Origin: an uncultured Flavobacteriales bacterium
GTDB taxonomy: Bacteria; Bacteroidota; Bacteroidia; CAIKAF01
Length of the DNA stretch: 52,500 nucleotides
Direction: 5' to 3'
Assembly (NCBI GenBank): GCA_903825395.1
Contig: CAIKAF010000001.1
Coordinates: 1 to 52,500 of the forward strand
The notes beneath the pieces are model-generated. The model had not been told where the DNA came from and ran no database searches. It saw nothing but the letters and a program-made list of their open reading frames with translations. The position numbers and the translations under genes are program-made. This document shows positions 7,007 through 15,259 of the stretch, piece after piece. Within the stretch, counting starts at the first letter, position 1; each line of letters starts with the position of its first letter.

Positions 7007-7046
7007 GTGGGTGGTTTTTCCATACAGGTTAAAATTTAATTTCCTA
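7001..7046 (+). repeat. Solo IS3-type end sequence, second copy
   Basis: This is a near copy of 6209-6254 (CGGTAAGTGG(C/G)TGGTTTTT...CATACAGGTTAAAATTT). It interrupts the AAA_14 stub and stops 8 nt short of the stop codon of the next, leftward gene. No transposase is attached, so it is a leftover end after deletion. Confidence 0.6.
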
Positions 7047-7054
7047 CCTCGCTC

Positions 7055-7834
7055 CTACTCCCAGGCCATAAAGGTAAATCCCCCGTCTTCCGGTAATCCT
7101 TCGTAATTGAACACTTCAATCCAGCAATCGCTGGCTCGAACGGCGGCAATTTGTACCATGTTCAGGGGGATTCCCTGCGGGTGCTGACCCACCGTTGCCG
7201 GACTTGCCACTACGGTGGGCGCCCGAGAAAAGCTGTTCCGAAATCGAATGCGGTACAATCCGGCTCCATGCTTTTCCAAGTCAAAACCATAACCCTGTAC
7301 GGTTTCTCCTCCGGCTTCAATCCAACCGTGCAGCAGCTTAGGAAAGGATTGAGCTGAGGTATCGGTCGCCGCCGACCGCCGCGGCTCAGGAACCTCAAAG
7401 GTCCAGGCTGAAGCTCCATTCCCGGGTTGAACCGGCCCAAATTGCCAGCCCAGACCTTGAAGAAGTACAAAGCCCCCATTCCAACCCTGTGGATGTATGC
7501 CCATGCAATGCAACCTGTAGCGGCCCGGTGCCAAATCCAATTCCCGCTTTCGATTCCAGGATTGCTCCTGACCCGGTCCTCCCCAATCGACCACCTTGCC
7601 TGTGGAATCCACAATTTTCCAATGGTTGTTCGAGGCAGAATGGCTGTACCACACGTACAAGGTCACCTTGGAATACTCCCGTCCGTTGGGATTGGAATGC
7701 TCCGGTTGGGCTAGCGAAGGTAGCCTTACCGATTCGACGCATGTTGGTTTACTTGGGGCGTAAACCGGCCCGGGGTGAGGGACATGGGCCGCCACGAAAG
7801 GCAAAGCCAAACCAATCAGGTAGTTCATGTCCAT
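7055..7834 (-). CDS. Secreted protein of unknown function (259 aa)
   Basis: The start is taken at ATG 7834 (or 7828), which puts a short signal peptide (MNYLIGLALPFVAA) at the N-terminus; a longer frame reaching 8008 would bury it. Residues about 40-150 form a beta-rich, Trp/Gly-rich region (VTLYVWYSHSAS, GRYRLHCMGI, FVLLQGLGW). Residues about 160-259 form a second module (LLHGWIEAGGETVQGYGFDL, PTVVASPATVG, FTFMAWE) reminiscent of small beta-sandwich lectin or tail-tip domains. I cannot name a family. It faces away from a second secreted-protein gene at 7916. Its 3' end abuts insertion-sequence debris. Confidence 0.6.
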   Translation of the reverse strand: MDMNYLIGLALPFVAAHVPHPGPVYAPSKPTCVESVRLPSLAQPEHSNPNGREYSKVTLYVWYSHSASNNHWKIVDSTGKVVDWGGPGQEQSWNRKRELDLAPGRYRLHCMGIHPQGWNGGFVLLQGLGWQFGPVQPGNGASAWTFEVPEPRRSAATDTSAQSFPKLLHGWIEAGGETVQGYGFDLEKHGAGLYRIRFRNSFSRAPTVVASPATVGQHPQGIPLNMVQIAAVRASDCWIEVFNYEGLPEDGGFTFMAWE

Positions 7835-7915
7835 ATGTGTTAGGCAGCAAAGTTCCCTGAATTTCTTCAACCTGTCAAGGGCAATGTGTACTTTTATTAA
7901 AAATAATTCGTCCCC

Positions 7916-8308
7916 ATGAAACTTCGAATCTTGGTTTGCCTTTGCTTTATTCTTGCTGCACAGCTCAAAGCCCAGGGAAGTTTGCAATTCAATCAGGTGG
8001 TTAGTCATTCCGGAACGGGCTCAGGCACCTTCTCCTACACCAGCCCAACCTGGACCGTTCCCGCCAATAAAGTATGGAAAATCGAGGCCGCAGCCCCCTT
8101 TGCCGGCATGAACACCTCGCACGTTACGCGCACCATTCAAGTGAACTCAGGAAATGCCTGGGGAGCCTATTCTTTGCCGTCGGGCGATCCTACGCCCATT
8201 TGGTTGAAAGCGGGCGATCAGGTTCGGTTGGAGGCTTCGGCCAATTGCTGCAATACCTATCCCTTCAGCTACCACATCTCCATCCTGGAATTCAACATTA
8301 TTCCTTAA
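7916..8308 (+). CDS. Small secreted protein of unknown function (130 aa)
   Basis: A clear signal peptide (MKLRILVCLCFILAAQLKAQ, predicted cut after AQ or just before) precedes about 110 residues of beta-rich sequence with SYTSPTWTVPANKVWKIEAA and LKAGDQVRLEAS, a pattern seen in short extracellular beta-sandwich proteins. It lacks a T9SS tail and a lipobox, so it should be periplasmic or released. It is divergent from the secreted protein at 7055-7834, with an 81-bp shared upstream region. No function can be assigned. Confidence 0.65.
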   Translation: MKLRILVCLCFILAAQLKAQGSLQFNQVVSHSGTGSGTFSYTSPTWTVPANKVWKIEAAAPFAGMNTSHVTRTIQVNSGNAWGAYSLPSGDPTPIWLKAGDQVRLEASANCCNTYPFSYHISILEFNIIP

Positions 8309-8338
8309 GCGGTTCAGGGTATCGGCCTCGGCCGCTTA

Positions 8339-9118
8339 TTATGGCGTTTGATTCAGTTCGGGTTTCCAGATGAACAATGAGGCCAGGGCTTGTTGCTTCA
8401 GCATCCCACTGCCGTCTCGAACCTGAGCACCCTGCTCGGCCGCCCGGCTTAAAAACAAGGAAGGTGCCGGATTGTAAATCAGGTCGTACACCGCGTGCCG
8501 GGGCGACAACCAATCCGGATTGAAGGGGGGCAGCTCTGCCGAATTGGGCCACATGCCCAAGGGGGTGGTTTGCACAATCAAATGGACATCCTGCAATCGG
8601 TGGGCATCCAATTCATGCCAAAGCAAATCGGCGGGATTGCGCCGTATGCGCCCAACCTGTTGGTGGGGAATCTTCGCCTGACTCAAAGCGTATGAAACAG
8701 CCCGGGCAGAGCCACCATTTCCTAAAATCAAGGCATTTGATGGCAGTTGAGGCATCCAGACCTGCAGGTCATTCCGAAAACCCACTGCGTCTGTGTTGTA
8801 TCCAATTCCCCAAATGGAATCGGCGCTGCGCTGTACCGAAACGCAGTTGACGGCTCCGATGGCCTTGGCCTCAGGGCTCAACTGCAAGCCGGACATGATG
8901 GCCACCTTGTGTGGAATGGTGACATTAAAGCCTCGAAGCCGCGGCTGTTCTTCGGCCCAGATTTTCCAGTTGTCCGGGTGTTGGTTCGGCCAAAGATGGT
9001 ATTCAGCATGAAGCCCATGCTCCTGAAAAAAAACCTGAAACAGCGCAGGACTGTGGGAATGGCCTAGAGGAAATCCAAACAGCCCGTACAGCTCAGGCGC
9101 CCCGGCGATTGCCGACAT
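8339..9118 (-). CDS. aroE: Shikimate dehydrogenase
   Basis: This 259-residue enzyme reduces 3-dehydroshikimate to shikimate with NADPH in the common aromatic amino-acid pathway. Visible motifs are the N-terminal substrate site GLFGFPLGHSHSPALF, the catalytic-Lys segment FNVTIPHK, the Asp-containing GYNTDAVGF, and the Rossmann loop ILGNGGSARAV. The length is slightly short for the family (about 250-290) but complete. It is the last gene of a leftward operon and overlaps the DUF368 gene by 26 bp, suggesting translational coupling. Confidence 0.93.
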   Translation of the reverse strand: MSAIAGAPELYGLFGFPLGHSHSPALFQVFFQEHGLHAEYHLWPNQHPDNWKIWAEEQPRLRGFNVTIPHKVAIMSGLQLSPEAKAIGAVNCVSVQRSADSIWGIGYNTDAVGFRNDLQVWMPQLPSNALILGNGGSARAVSYALSQAKIPHQQVGRIRRNPADLLWHELDAHRLQDVHLIVQTTPLGMWPNSAELPPFNPDWLSPRHAVYDLIYNPAPSLFLSRAAEQGAQVRDGSGMLKQQALASLFIWKPELNQTP

Positions 9119-10013
9119 ATTCTAAAACCAATATCAGAAATAGGCCAATACCTGCACTTGCCAGCGAAAGAAACAAATCGGAAGGAAGGCCCGTAATCGA
9201 TTCATATGCGAATGGACTAACATTACGCTGAACTGAAGGGATTAACTTTTCATCAATTTGAAGAGATTCCATGGTTATTTTCCAAGGCCAAACTTTATTC
9301 AGACTTCCTATCATAAAACCGCCCAAGAGTGCAATGCTAATATCATGGTATTTGGCAAACAGCCATTTTACTAATCTCACAAACGAAAGCAATCCAATAA
9401 TACATCCAGCAATAAATACAAAAATCACCTCATACCTTAACTCATGAAGCGACTCCAAAATGTATTGGTATTTGCCCATGATAACCAAAATAAAAGAACC
9501 TGAAATTCCAGGTAAAATCATGGCACAAATGGCTATTGCTCCAGAAAAAAATATAAACCATAAAGAGTTGGTGCTTTGAGAAGGTGCCAGCATGGTAATC
9601 CACCAAGCAAAAGCGATTCCAATAGCGAATGGAACTAAGTTCATCCATTGGTTTACTTTAATCTGCCTTTGAACAACCAGAACAGAGGCAATAATTAGTC
9701 CGAAGAAGAACGACCAAATGGGTATGGGGTGGTGATCTAACAAATAGGTTACCCCTTTAGCCAACGATAATATGCTTGTAGCAATGCCAGAAAGTAAAAC
9801 CAGAAGGAAAAATCCATCCACCTTTTTCCAAACCGCGGCAAAACCTTCTTTTCTTAACAGGGAAATTAGTGAGGGATCAATTGCCGACAAGGCCGAAATC
9901 AACCGTTCGTAAATTCCTGAAATAAAGGCAATTGTACCACCTGAAACTCCCGGAATTACATCGGCTGCCCCCATGGCCATACCCTTTAGAAATAAGATGA
10001 GATTAAATTTCAT
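9093..10013 (-). CDS. DUF368 membrane protein (PopT-like polyprenyl-phosphate transporter)
   Basis: This 306-residue protein has about eight predicted membrane segments. Two related hairpin motifs, GAADVIPGVSGGTIAFISGI near the N-terminus and MILPGISGSFILVIMGKY near residue 160, are the family signature. DUF368 proteins (PopT) have been reported as undecaprenyl-phosphate transporters that return the lipid carrier to the cytoplasmic face for wall and surface-glycan synthesis; that role is transferred here by family. It starts directly next to the rhodanese stop codon (10014) and overlaps aroE downstream. Confidence 0.88.
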   Translation of the reverse strand: MKFNLILFLKGMAMGAADVIPGVSGGTIAFISGIYERLISALSAIDPSLISLLRKEGFAAVWKKVDGFFLLVLLSGIATSILSLAKGVTYLLDHHPIPIWSFFFGLIIASVLVVQRQIKVNQWMNLVPFAIGIAFAWWITMLAPSQSTNSLWFIFFSGAIAICAMILPGISGSFILVIMGKYQYILESLHELRYEVIFVFIAGCIIGLLSFVRLVKWLFAKYHDISIALLGGFMIGSLNKVWPWKITMESLQIDEKLIPSVQRNVSPFAYESITGLPSDLFLSLASAGIGLFLILVLEYVGNRRGA

Positions 10014-10331
10014 TTAACTTAGATTTAAGTCAGGATTGATTTCGGCAGCCCAAGCCGCGATTCCGCCGTTAAGATTAATTAAATTCGAGTAACCGTATTC
10101 TTCTTCCAAAACCTTAATAACACTAGCCGAACGGCCTCCGGACCGGCAATGCATGACCACCCTTCCTTGCCTGGGAATTTCCTGAATTCGTTCCAGCACC
10201 TGTCCCATAGGAATCAAGGTTCCGCCTAAATTCCCCAATTCAGCCTCGTAGGGTTCGCGAACATCTATTAAGACAAAGGTCTCTTTCTTGTCCATCCATT
10301 CCTTCAATTGATGTACTGTAATTTCCTGCAT
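10014..10331 (-). CDS. Single-domain rhodanese-like sulfurtransferase
   Basis: The 105-residue protein is one rhodanese domain. The active loop is HCRSGGRS with catalytic Cys62, preceded by the conserved LIDVREPYE. Such proteins carry persulfide sulfur from a donor to an acceptor. It has no signal peptide, so it is cytoplasmic. It lies between phosphosulfolactate synthase (15-nt gap) and DUF368 (no gap). The neighbouring gene fixes sulfite into an organic sulfonate, so a role in supplying or handling reduced sulfur is possible but not shown. Confidence 0.88.
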   Translation of the reverse strand: MQEITVHQLKEWMDKKETFVLIDVREPYEAELGNLGGTLIPMGQVLERIQEIPRQGRVVMHCRSGGRSASVIKVLEEEYGYSNLINLNGGIAAWAAEINPDLNLS

Positions 10332-10346
10332 ATCAATATTTTAATA

Positions 10347-11150
10347 TCAGCTTGGAAAATCCAGTTTTGTAACGTCCGTTTGAGCCATGGCTTCGGGAAG
10401 GAACTGAAAAAACGTATCGCCACGAAGGCCCAGGCGTAGTGTTTCCAGTGGAATCACATCATCGGGGGCGATGTTGCCCAGGTTCACATTGGCGCCAAGC
10501 AGTTTAATCCAAAAGACCTGTTGGTTTTTCTGTGGGGCCTCCCAAATCAAATGCGTTTGATCGACCACGGCCAAAATTTTCTGGATTAGAGTGGTGTGGG
10601 CCTTTCCTGAGGGGCGGTAAATGCCTACTGTTCCGCTTTCTCTGGCTTCGGCTATAACTTTCCAGGCTCCGGCATTCCGTTCATCCTGAATCATTTGCTT
10701 CCATTTGTTGGGGGCAATCAATATCCCCTCTTCTTTGGAACCTACTTCTGAAAGCACGGTAACCCGTTTGGCCAGATCTTCAATCAACTTGCACTTCAGT
10801 TTGTTTGAAATATGGATGCTTCCGTCTGATACTTCGGCTACGTCCAATTTCCATTCATCCAGCAAGCGGTAGTATTCAGCCAGGGCATTTCTGCGAATAA
10901 ATGCTTCTAGGAATGTACCCCCTAGATAGACTTTGATGCCGGCATTTTGGTACAGCTTAATTTTTTCGTGCACATTGGGGGTAGCATACGAAGTACCAAA
11001 GCCCAACTTGATAAAATCGATTAAATTGGAACTAACGGAAACCAAGTCTTCGGCTTGACGAAGGCTGAGTCCCTTATCCATAACCATATTAAGTCCGTTT
11101 TCTCTGGGTTTTTCGGGGCGTTCGGGAATGTGGGAGAGATTAATTTTCAT
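10347..11150 (-). CDS. Phosphosulfolactate synthase (ComA family)
   Basis: This 267-residue TIM-barrel enzyme of the ComA family adds sulfite to phosphoenolpyruvate to give 2-phospho-3-sulfolactate. Characteristic segments are LIDFIKLGFGTSYATPNVHE, the KVYLGGTFLEAFIRRN strand-loop, EVSDGSIHI and VLSEVGSKEE. In methanogens this is the first step to coenzyme M. In Bacteroidota, which lack coenzyme M, the product may feed sulfolactate or cysteate for sulfonolipids; that is inference. The gene overlaps the upstream TPR gene by 11 bp and is followed by a rhodanese. Confidence 0.9.
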   Translation of the reverse strand: MKINLSHIPERPEKPRENGLNMVMDKGLSLRQAEDLVSVSSNLIDFIKLGFGTSYATPNVHEKIKLYQNAGIKVYLGGTFLEAFIRRNALAEYYRLLDEWKLDVAEVSDGSIHISNKLKCKLIEDLAKRVTVLSEVGSKEEGILIAPNKWKQMIQDERNAGAWKVIAEARESGTVGIYRPSGKAHTTLIQKILAVVDQTHLIWEAPQKNQQVFWIKLLGANVNLGNIAPDDVIPLETLRLGLRGDTFFQFLPEAMAQTDVTKLDFPS

Positions 11151-12549
11151 GCGGTTTATAATGTGCTATAAGTTCAGTAACAGAAGAATCCAAGGCCAAT
11201 TCTGGAATGAGTTCCAGCATTTCGGGGTAGGAGGAAAAATCCATACTCAGGGCCTGTTGTAAAAAATCCCGGCCCATTTGTCGGGAGCCTTGGCGGTAAG
11301 CAATGGCGGCGATTCTGTAGTGAATCAAGGCCGAATTGGGTTCGCATTTCAGCGCCTGCATCATGGTTTCTATGGCCATGGCATAATCGTCCATGCGTAC
11401 ATACAAAGCAGCCCAATCGTAGTACAGTTCCCAATTCCCGGAGTCCATTTCGGCCAAGGCCTGGTATTCCTTTTCGGCCTCGCCTAATTTACCGGAATCG
11501 CGGAGCCAAACGGCGCGTACAAGCCGATATTCTGCATATTCAGGTTCCAGTTCTACGGCATGATTCATGTGAGCCAGCCCTTCCAAAACCAAACCGGTTT
11601 CGCACAGGCACACGCCGATGCCCATCCAGGCTTCTGCATATCCGGGAACGGCCTCGGCTACCTTTCTGTAATACACCAAGGCCTCTTCCCATTCCTCTTG
11701 ATTTTCAAGGCATTCACCGGTCATGAAATCAAGACCTATGGTTTCTCCGCCATGCGTTCTGGCCAATTCAATGCTGCGTTTGGCAGAGGCCCACGATTCC
11801 AGGTGCATAAAGCAGGAAGCCATTTCCATGTGCGCTTCGCTGGCGTTTTCGCGTATGGTGACCACCAAATCGAAGCAACGCAAAGCTTCTTCGATAAAAT
11901 CCAGGCTCTTATATGTGATGCCTAAGTAGTACCAAGCCAATGAATTGTAGGGATTTTGGTCGGTAAGTCCATTGAAAAATGCCAGCAAATCTTGGGCTAG
12001 TTCGAGTTCATCGGCCAGATGAAAGAGCGTAGAATAGGCCTGTTCATTTTCAGGTTGCAGTCGAATGGCTCTTTTCAAGGCCATAAGTGCTTCTTCATGC
12101 TCTTCCTTCATCACGTATTCGTGGGCCATATCCATGTAAATCATGGCTTTGGCTTCTACGGCGCAGACCTTCAATACCTTTTTGTAGTAGAGCAAGGCCA
12201 GGTCATGCTCCATTAAATCCCCATAAATTTCGGCCCTTAGGTGCCAGATTAATTCCAACAATTCTGAGTCGTTGGGTTCGTTTTCCAGGCAGGTCAAGGC
12301 TTCTCCCAATCGGTTTTCAAACATCAGGAGCCGTGCTTTTAAGAAAGGAATCCAGGGATTGTCGCTGTGAAATTGCTGGGCCCAATTCCATGCCAACCAG
12401 GCATGTTCTGCATTGTCCCGTGTTAAAAAATACTGAATGAGCGATTCAAAATCCTCCACATCAAAATAAACCGGCTCGTTCCGTTGGGCTCCCTCGCGGA
12501 AACGTTCCAACAGCGGATTTATATCGTCTTCCTCAAAATCTTCAAACAT
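11140..12549 (-). CDS. Tetratricopeptide-repeat protein (469 aa)
   Basis: The protein is acidic and almost wholly built of tetratricopeptide repeats. Units such as EAYSTLFHLADELELAQDLL, LAWYYLGITYKSLDFIEEAL and AEAWMGIGVCLCETGLVLEG follow at about 34-residue steps from residue 30 to the end. TPR arrays hold proteins together; no enzymatic domain and no signal peptide are present, so it is a cytoplasmic scaffold of unknown partner. The start is set at ATG 12549 (MFEDFEEDD), because a promoter-like TACCTTCA lies 5 nt upstream (12555-12562) and would fall inside the gene if the TTG at 12570 were used. First gene of the leftward operon. Confidence 0.85.
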   Translation of the reverse strand: MFEDFEEDDINPLLERFREGAQRNEPVYFDVEDFESLIQYFLTRDNAEHAWLAWNWAQQFHSDNPWIPFLKARLLMFENRLGEALTCLENEPNDSELLELIWHLRAEIYGDLMEHDLALLYYKKVLKVCAVEAKAMIYMDMAHEYVMKEEHEEALMALKRAIRLQPENEQAYSTLFHLADELELAQDLLAFFNGLTDQNPYNSLAWYYLGITYKSLDFIEEALRCFDLVVTIRENASEAHMEMASCFMHLESWASAKRSIELARTHGGETIGLDFMTGECLENQEEWEEALVYYRKVAEAVPGYAEAWMGIGVCLCETGLVLEGLAHMNHAVELEPEYAEYRLVRAVWLRDSGKLGEAEKEYQALAEMDSGNWELYYDWAALYVRMDDYAMAIETMMQALKCEPNSALIHYRIAAIAYRQGSRQMGRDFLQQALSMDFSSYPEMLELIPELALDSSVTELIAHYKPHEN

Positions 12550-12672
12550 TGCGGTGAAGGTAACAAACAAACTTAGTTAATTAATCGGATTGTTGAAGCA
12601 TCTTTCGGGATTAATTCGGGAATTGGAAAGAAAAAACACCGAATTTGGAGGTAGGGAAAGTCCTAGGGTCTG

Positions 12673-12680
12673 CCTATCTT
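12673..12680 (+). promoter_or_regulatory. -7 promoter element of the phosphohexomutase operon
   Basis: TATCTTTG matches TAnnTTTG and lies 38 nt before the ATG at 12719. A TTTG at about 12653 could serve as -33 element. This places the start codon at 12719 rather than at the in-frame TTG at 12590, which lies upstream of the promoter. Confidence 0.55.
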
Positions 12681-12718
12681 TGCCCAAGAACATCCTCATT
12701 GAGCATTTTGGTTCAGAT

Positions 12719-14104
12719 ATGACACTAATTCAATCCGTTTCGGGCATACGTGGCACCATAGGTGGTGCATCAGGAAACAACTTAACTCCGGCCGATGCCG
12801 TAAGGTTTGCCTCTTCATACGGGCACTGGTTGCAAAAAAGGCATCCTCAGCCCAAAATTTCAGTGGTTATTGGCCGAGATGCCCGACCATCTGGTCCGAT
12901 GATATCAAGTTTGGTGGCCCAAACCTTGGTAGGCATGGGCATCCACGTCATTGACCTAGGCTTATCTACCACTCCCACGGTTGAAATGGCCGTTCCCTAT
13001 TATTCGGCTCAAGGCGGTATTATTCTTACGGCATCTCACAATCCGGTGGAATGGAATGCCTTGAAATTGCTAAATGAAAAAGGCGAATTTTTATCGGCAG
13101 AAGACGGTCAAGCCCTGTTGTCGATCAATCCCTCCGACATCATTTATGCTTCGGTACAAGCCATGGGGAGCATAGAATGTCCCGGCAATTTTATCGACAA
13201 ACACATTGAAGCCATATTGAAACATCCCTTGGTGGATGTGGCTGCCATTCGTAAGGCCCGGTTTCGGGTTTCAGTGAATGGAGTGCATTCCAGCGGAGGC
13301 ATTGCCATACCTCAGCTGTTGGAACAATTGGGCGTAATGTACATCCACAACCCCTACGGAGAACCCACCGGCAAATTTCCTCACAATCCTGAGCCATTGC
13401 CAGAACACTTAACCACCTATTGTTCAATGGTTAAAGAAGAGTCAGTTGATGTAGGGATTGTAGTAGATCCAGATGTAGATCGCTTGGCCTTGGTGGATGA
13501 AAACGGTCGGTTTTTTGGTGAAGAAAACACCCTGATTGCCGTGGCCGATTATGTTTTGAGCCGCAATCCGGGTCCGGTGGTTTCCAACCTGTCTTCCAGC
13601 CGCGGTTTGGCCGATATTGCCGCAAAACATGGATGCCAACGCTATACTTCGGCTGTTGGAGAGGTGCATGTGGTTGCTAAAATGAAAGAAGTCGGCGCCG
13701 TGCTGGGAGGGGAAGGCAACGGCGGCGTGATTTTACCCGACCTGCATTATGGTCGAGATGCCCTGGCCGGGGTGGCCTTGCTGCTGTCGTACATGGCCCG
13801 TCAACAAGTTCGTCTATCCGACCTTAAAGCCATGTATCCCGAATACGTTATGGTGAAATCAAAAGTAGAGGCTCCGGCCCAACTCGATACAGCCAAAGCC
13901 CTTGCAGACTTAAGGGCAGCCTTGGCTCAGGAAAATCCGGTGACCGTAGATGGATTGTGGTTTGAGCGCCCTGAAGGCTGGATTCACATCCGCAGGTCGA
14001 ACACCGAGCCCATTTTTAGAATTTATACCGAAGCCCTGTCCGTTCAAACGGCTGAAGCATATGCCAATCAGGCTCATGCATGGCTAAAATCCATCATTTC
14101 GTAA
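12719..14104 (+). CDS. glmM: Phosphoglucosamine mutase / phosphohexomutase
   Basis: This 461-residue alpha-D-phosphohexomutase interconverts 6- and 1-phosphate forms of a hexose, most likely glucosamine for UDP-GlcNAc and peptidoglycan. The phospho-serine loop TASHNPVEWN holds Ser106, the metal loop DPDVDRLAL starts at Asp250, the sugar-specificity loop GEGNGG follows, and the C-terminal phosphate loop is RRSNTEPIFRIY. The start MTLIQSVSGIRGTIGG is chosen because family members begin there with SGIRG near residue 10 and a promoter lies just upstream. GlmM usually has GIDTSG/GVRG variants, so a phosphomannomutase role cannot be excluded. Three nucleotides separate it from the cysteine desulfurase. 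Confidence 0.85.
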   Translation: MTLIQSVSGIRGTIGGASGNNLTPADAVRFASSYGHWLQKRHPQPKISVVIGRDARPSGPMISSLVAQTLVGMGIHVIDLGLSTTPTVEMAVPYYSAQGGIILTASHNPVEWNALKLLNEKGEFLSAEDGQALLSINPSDIIYASVQAMGSIECPGNFIDKHIEAILKHPLVDVAAIRKARFRVSVNGVHSSGGIAIPQLLEQLGVMYIHNPYGEPTGKFPHNPEPLPEHLTTYCSMVKEESVDVGIVVDPDVDRLALVDENGRFFGEENTLIAVADYVLSRNPGPVVSNLSSSRGLADIAAKHGCQRYTSAVGEVHVVAKMKEVGAVLGGEGNGGVILPDLHYGRDALAGVALLLSYMARQQVRLSDLKAMYPEYVMVKSKVEAPAQLDTAKALADLRAALAQENPVTVDGLWFERPEGWIHIRRSNTEPIFRIYTEALSVQTAEAYANQAHAWLKSIIS

Positions 14105-14107
14105 GGC

Positions 14108-15256
14108 ATGAGAAGAATTTATCTGGACAATGCGGCGACCACTCCGATGGCACCTGAGGTGGCCGAGGAAATATCATCGCTGATGCTATCCTGCTTTGGA
14201 AATCCTTCCTCCATTCATGGGCATGGACGAGAAGCCAAAGCCGTACTTGAAAAAGCGCGGAGAAAAGTGGCCGAATTGACAGGTACTCAGCCTTCCCGGA
14301 TATTTTTCACCAGTGGAGGCACCGAAGCCGACAACATGGCCATTCGGCAAACCATTGGCTGCATGGGAATCCGCCACATCATCTCCTCGCCCATTGAACA
14401 CCATGCTGTAACCCATACCATTGAAGAAATAGTAGCCGAGGGCAAAGCCACCGTACATTGGCTGAAACCCAACCGCTGGGGACAACATGACTTGGTAGAA
14501 CTTGAAGCCCAACTTCAACAGCATCCCGGCAGTTTGGTATCGCTAATGCATGCCAACAACGAAATTGGAACGGCCATTGACCTAGAGGCCGTGGGGCAAT
14601 TGTGCCGAAAATACGGAGCGATTTTCCACAGCGATACCGTTCAAACCATGGGGCATTTCGATCTTCAATTTGAGCGTTTGCCGGTCGATTTAGCCACCTG
14701 TTCAGCCCATAAATTCCATGGACCAAAGGGCATAGGGTTTTTATACGTCAATTTAGATCGGGTGAAAATAACGCCCTTGATTACCGGCGGAGCCCAGGAA
14801 CGCAACCTGAGGGCAGGAACCGAAAACCTGTTTGGAATTTCAGCCTTGGCCAAGGCCCTTGAATTGGCTACCCAAGGAATGGAAGAGCACAGAAATCACA
14901 TTGTAGCGTTGAAGAACCGAATGGCGGAAGGCCTTCGAACCCTATTTCCAGACTGTGAATTCAATGGCAGCATGGGGCCCAACGATTTATTTACCGTCCT
15001 GAATGTGAGCCTACCTCCCACTCCCGATACCGAAATGTTTTTGATGAAATTGGACATTCATGGCATATCTGCCTCGGGGGGAAGCGCCTGTTCCTCCGGT
15101 TCTCAAAAGGGAAGCCATGTGCTATCAAACATTGGAGCTCCGGAAGGCCGTCCGGCCATTCGCTTTTCATTCAGTCGATACAACAGCATGGACGATGTAG
15201 AATACACCTTACAGGTGCTGCAGAAAATCTGGAAACCGCTGATGCAAAACGCATAA
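14108..15256 (+). CDS. Cysteine desulfurase (NifS/IscS family)
   Basis: This 382-residue PLP enzyme takes sulfur from cysteine and passes it as persulfide to Fe-S cluster, thiolation or cofactor pathways. The start is YLDNAATTPM. The PLP lysine is K202 in SAHKFHGPKG. The catalytic cysteine C328 lies in GGSACSSGS, the short-loop type found in IscS/NifS. EIGT and the PLP-site HSD (about residue 178) are also in place. It sits between glmM and a metallo-hydrolase at 3-nt gaps, so all three are one transcript. No IscU or IscA scaffold gene is near, so which sulfur pathway it serves is open. Confidence 0.92.
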   Translation: MRRIYLDNAATTPMAPEVAEEISSLMLSCFGNPSSIHGHGREAKAVLEKARRKVAELTGTQPSRIFFTSGGTEADNMAIRQTIGCMGIRHIISSPIEHHAVTHTIEEIVAEGKATVHWLKPNRWGQHDLVELEAQLQQHPGSLVSLMHANNEIGTAIDLEAVGQLCRKYGAIFHSDTVQTMGHFDLQFERLPVDLATCSAHKFHGPKGIGFLYVNLDRVKITPLITGGAQERNLRAGTENLFGISALAKALELATQGMEEHRNHIVALKNRMAEGLRTLFPDCEFNGSMGPNDLFTVLNVSLPPTPDTEMFLMKLDIHGISASGGSACSSGSQKGSHVLSNIGAPEGRPAIRFSFSRYNSMDDVEYTLQVLQKIWKPLMQNA

Positions 15257-15259
15257 GCC

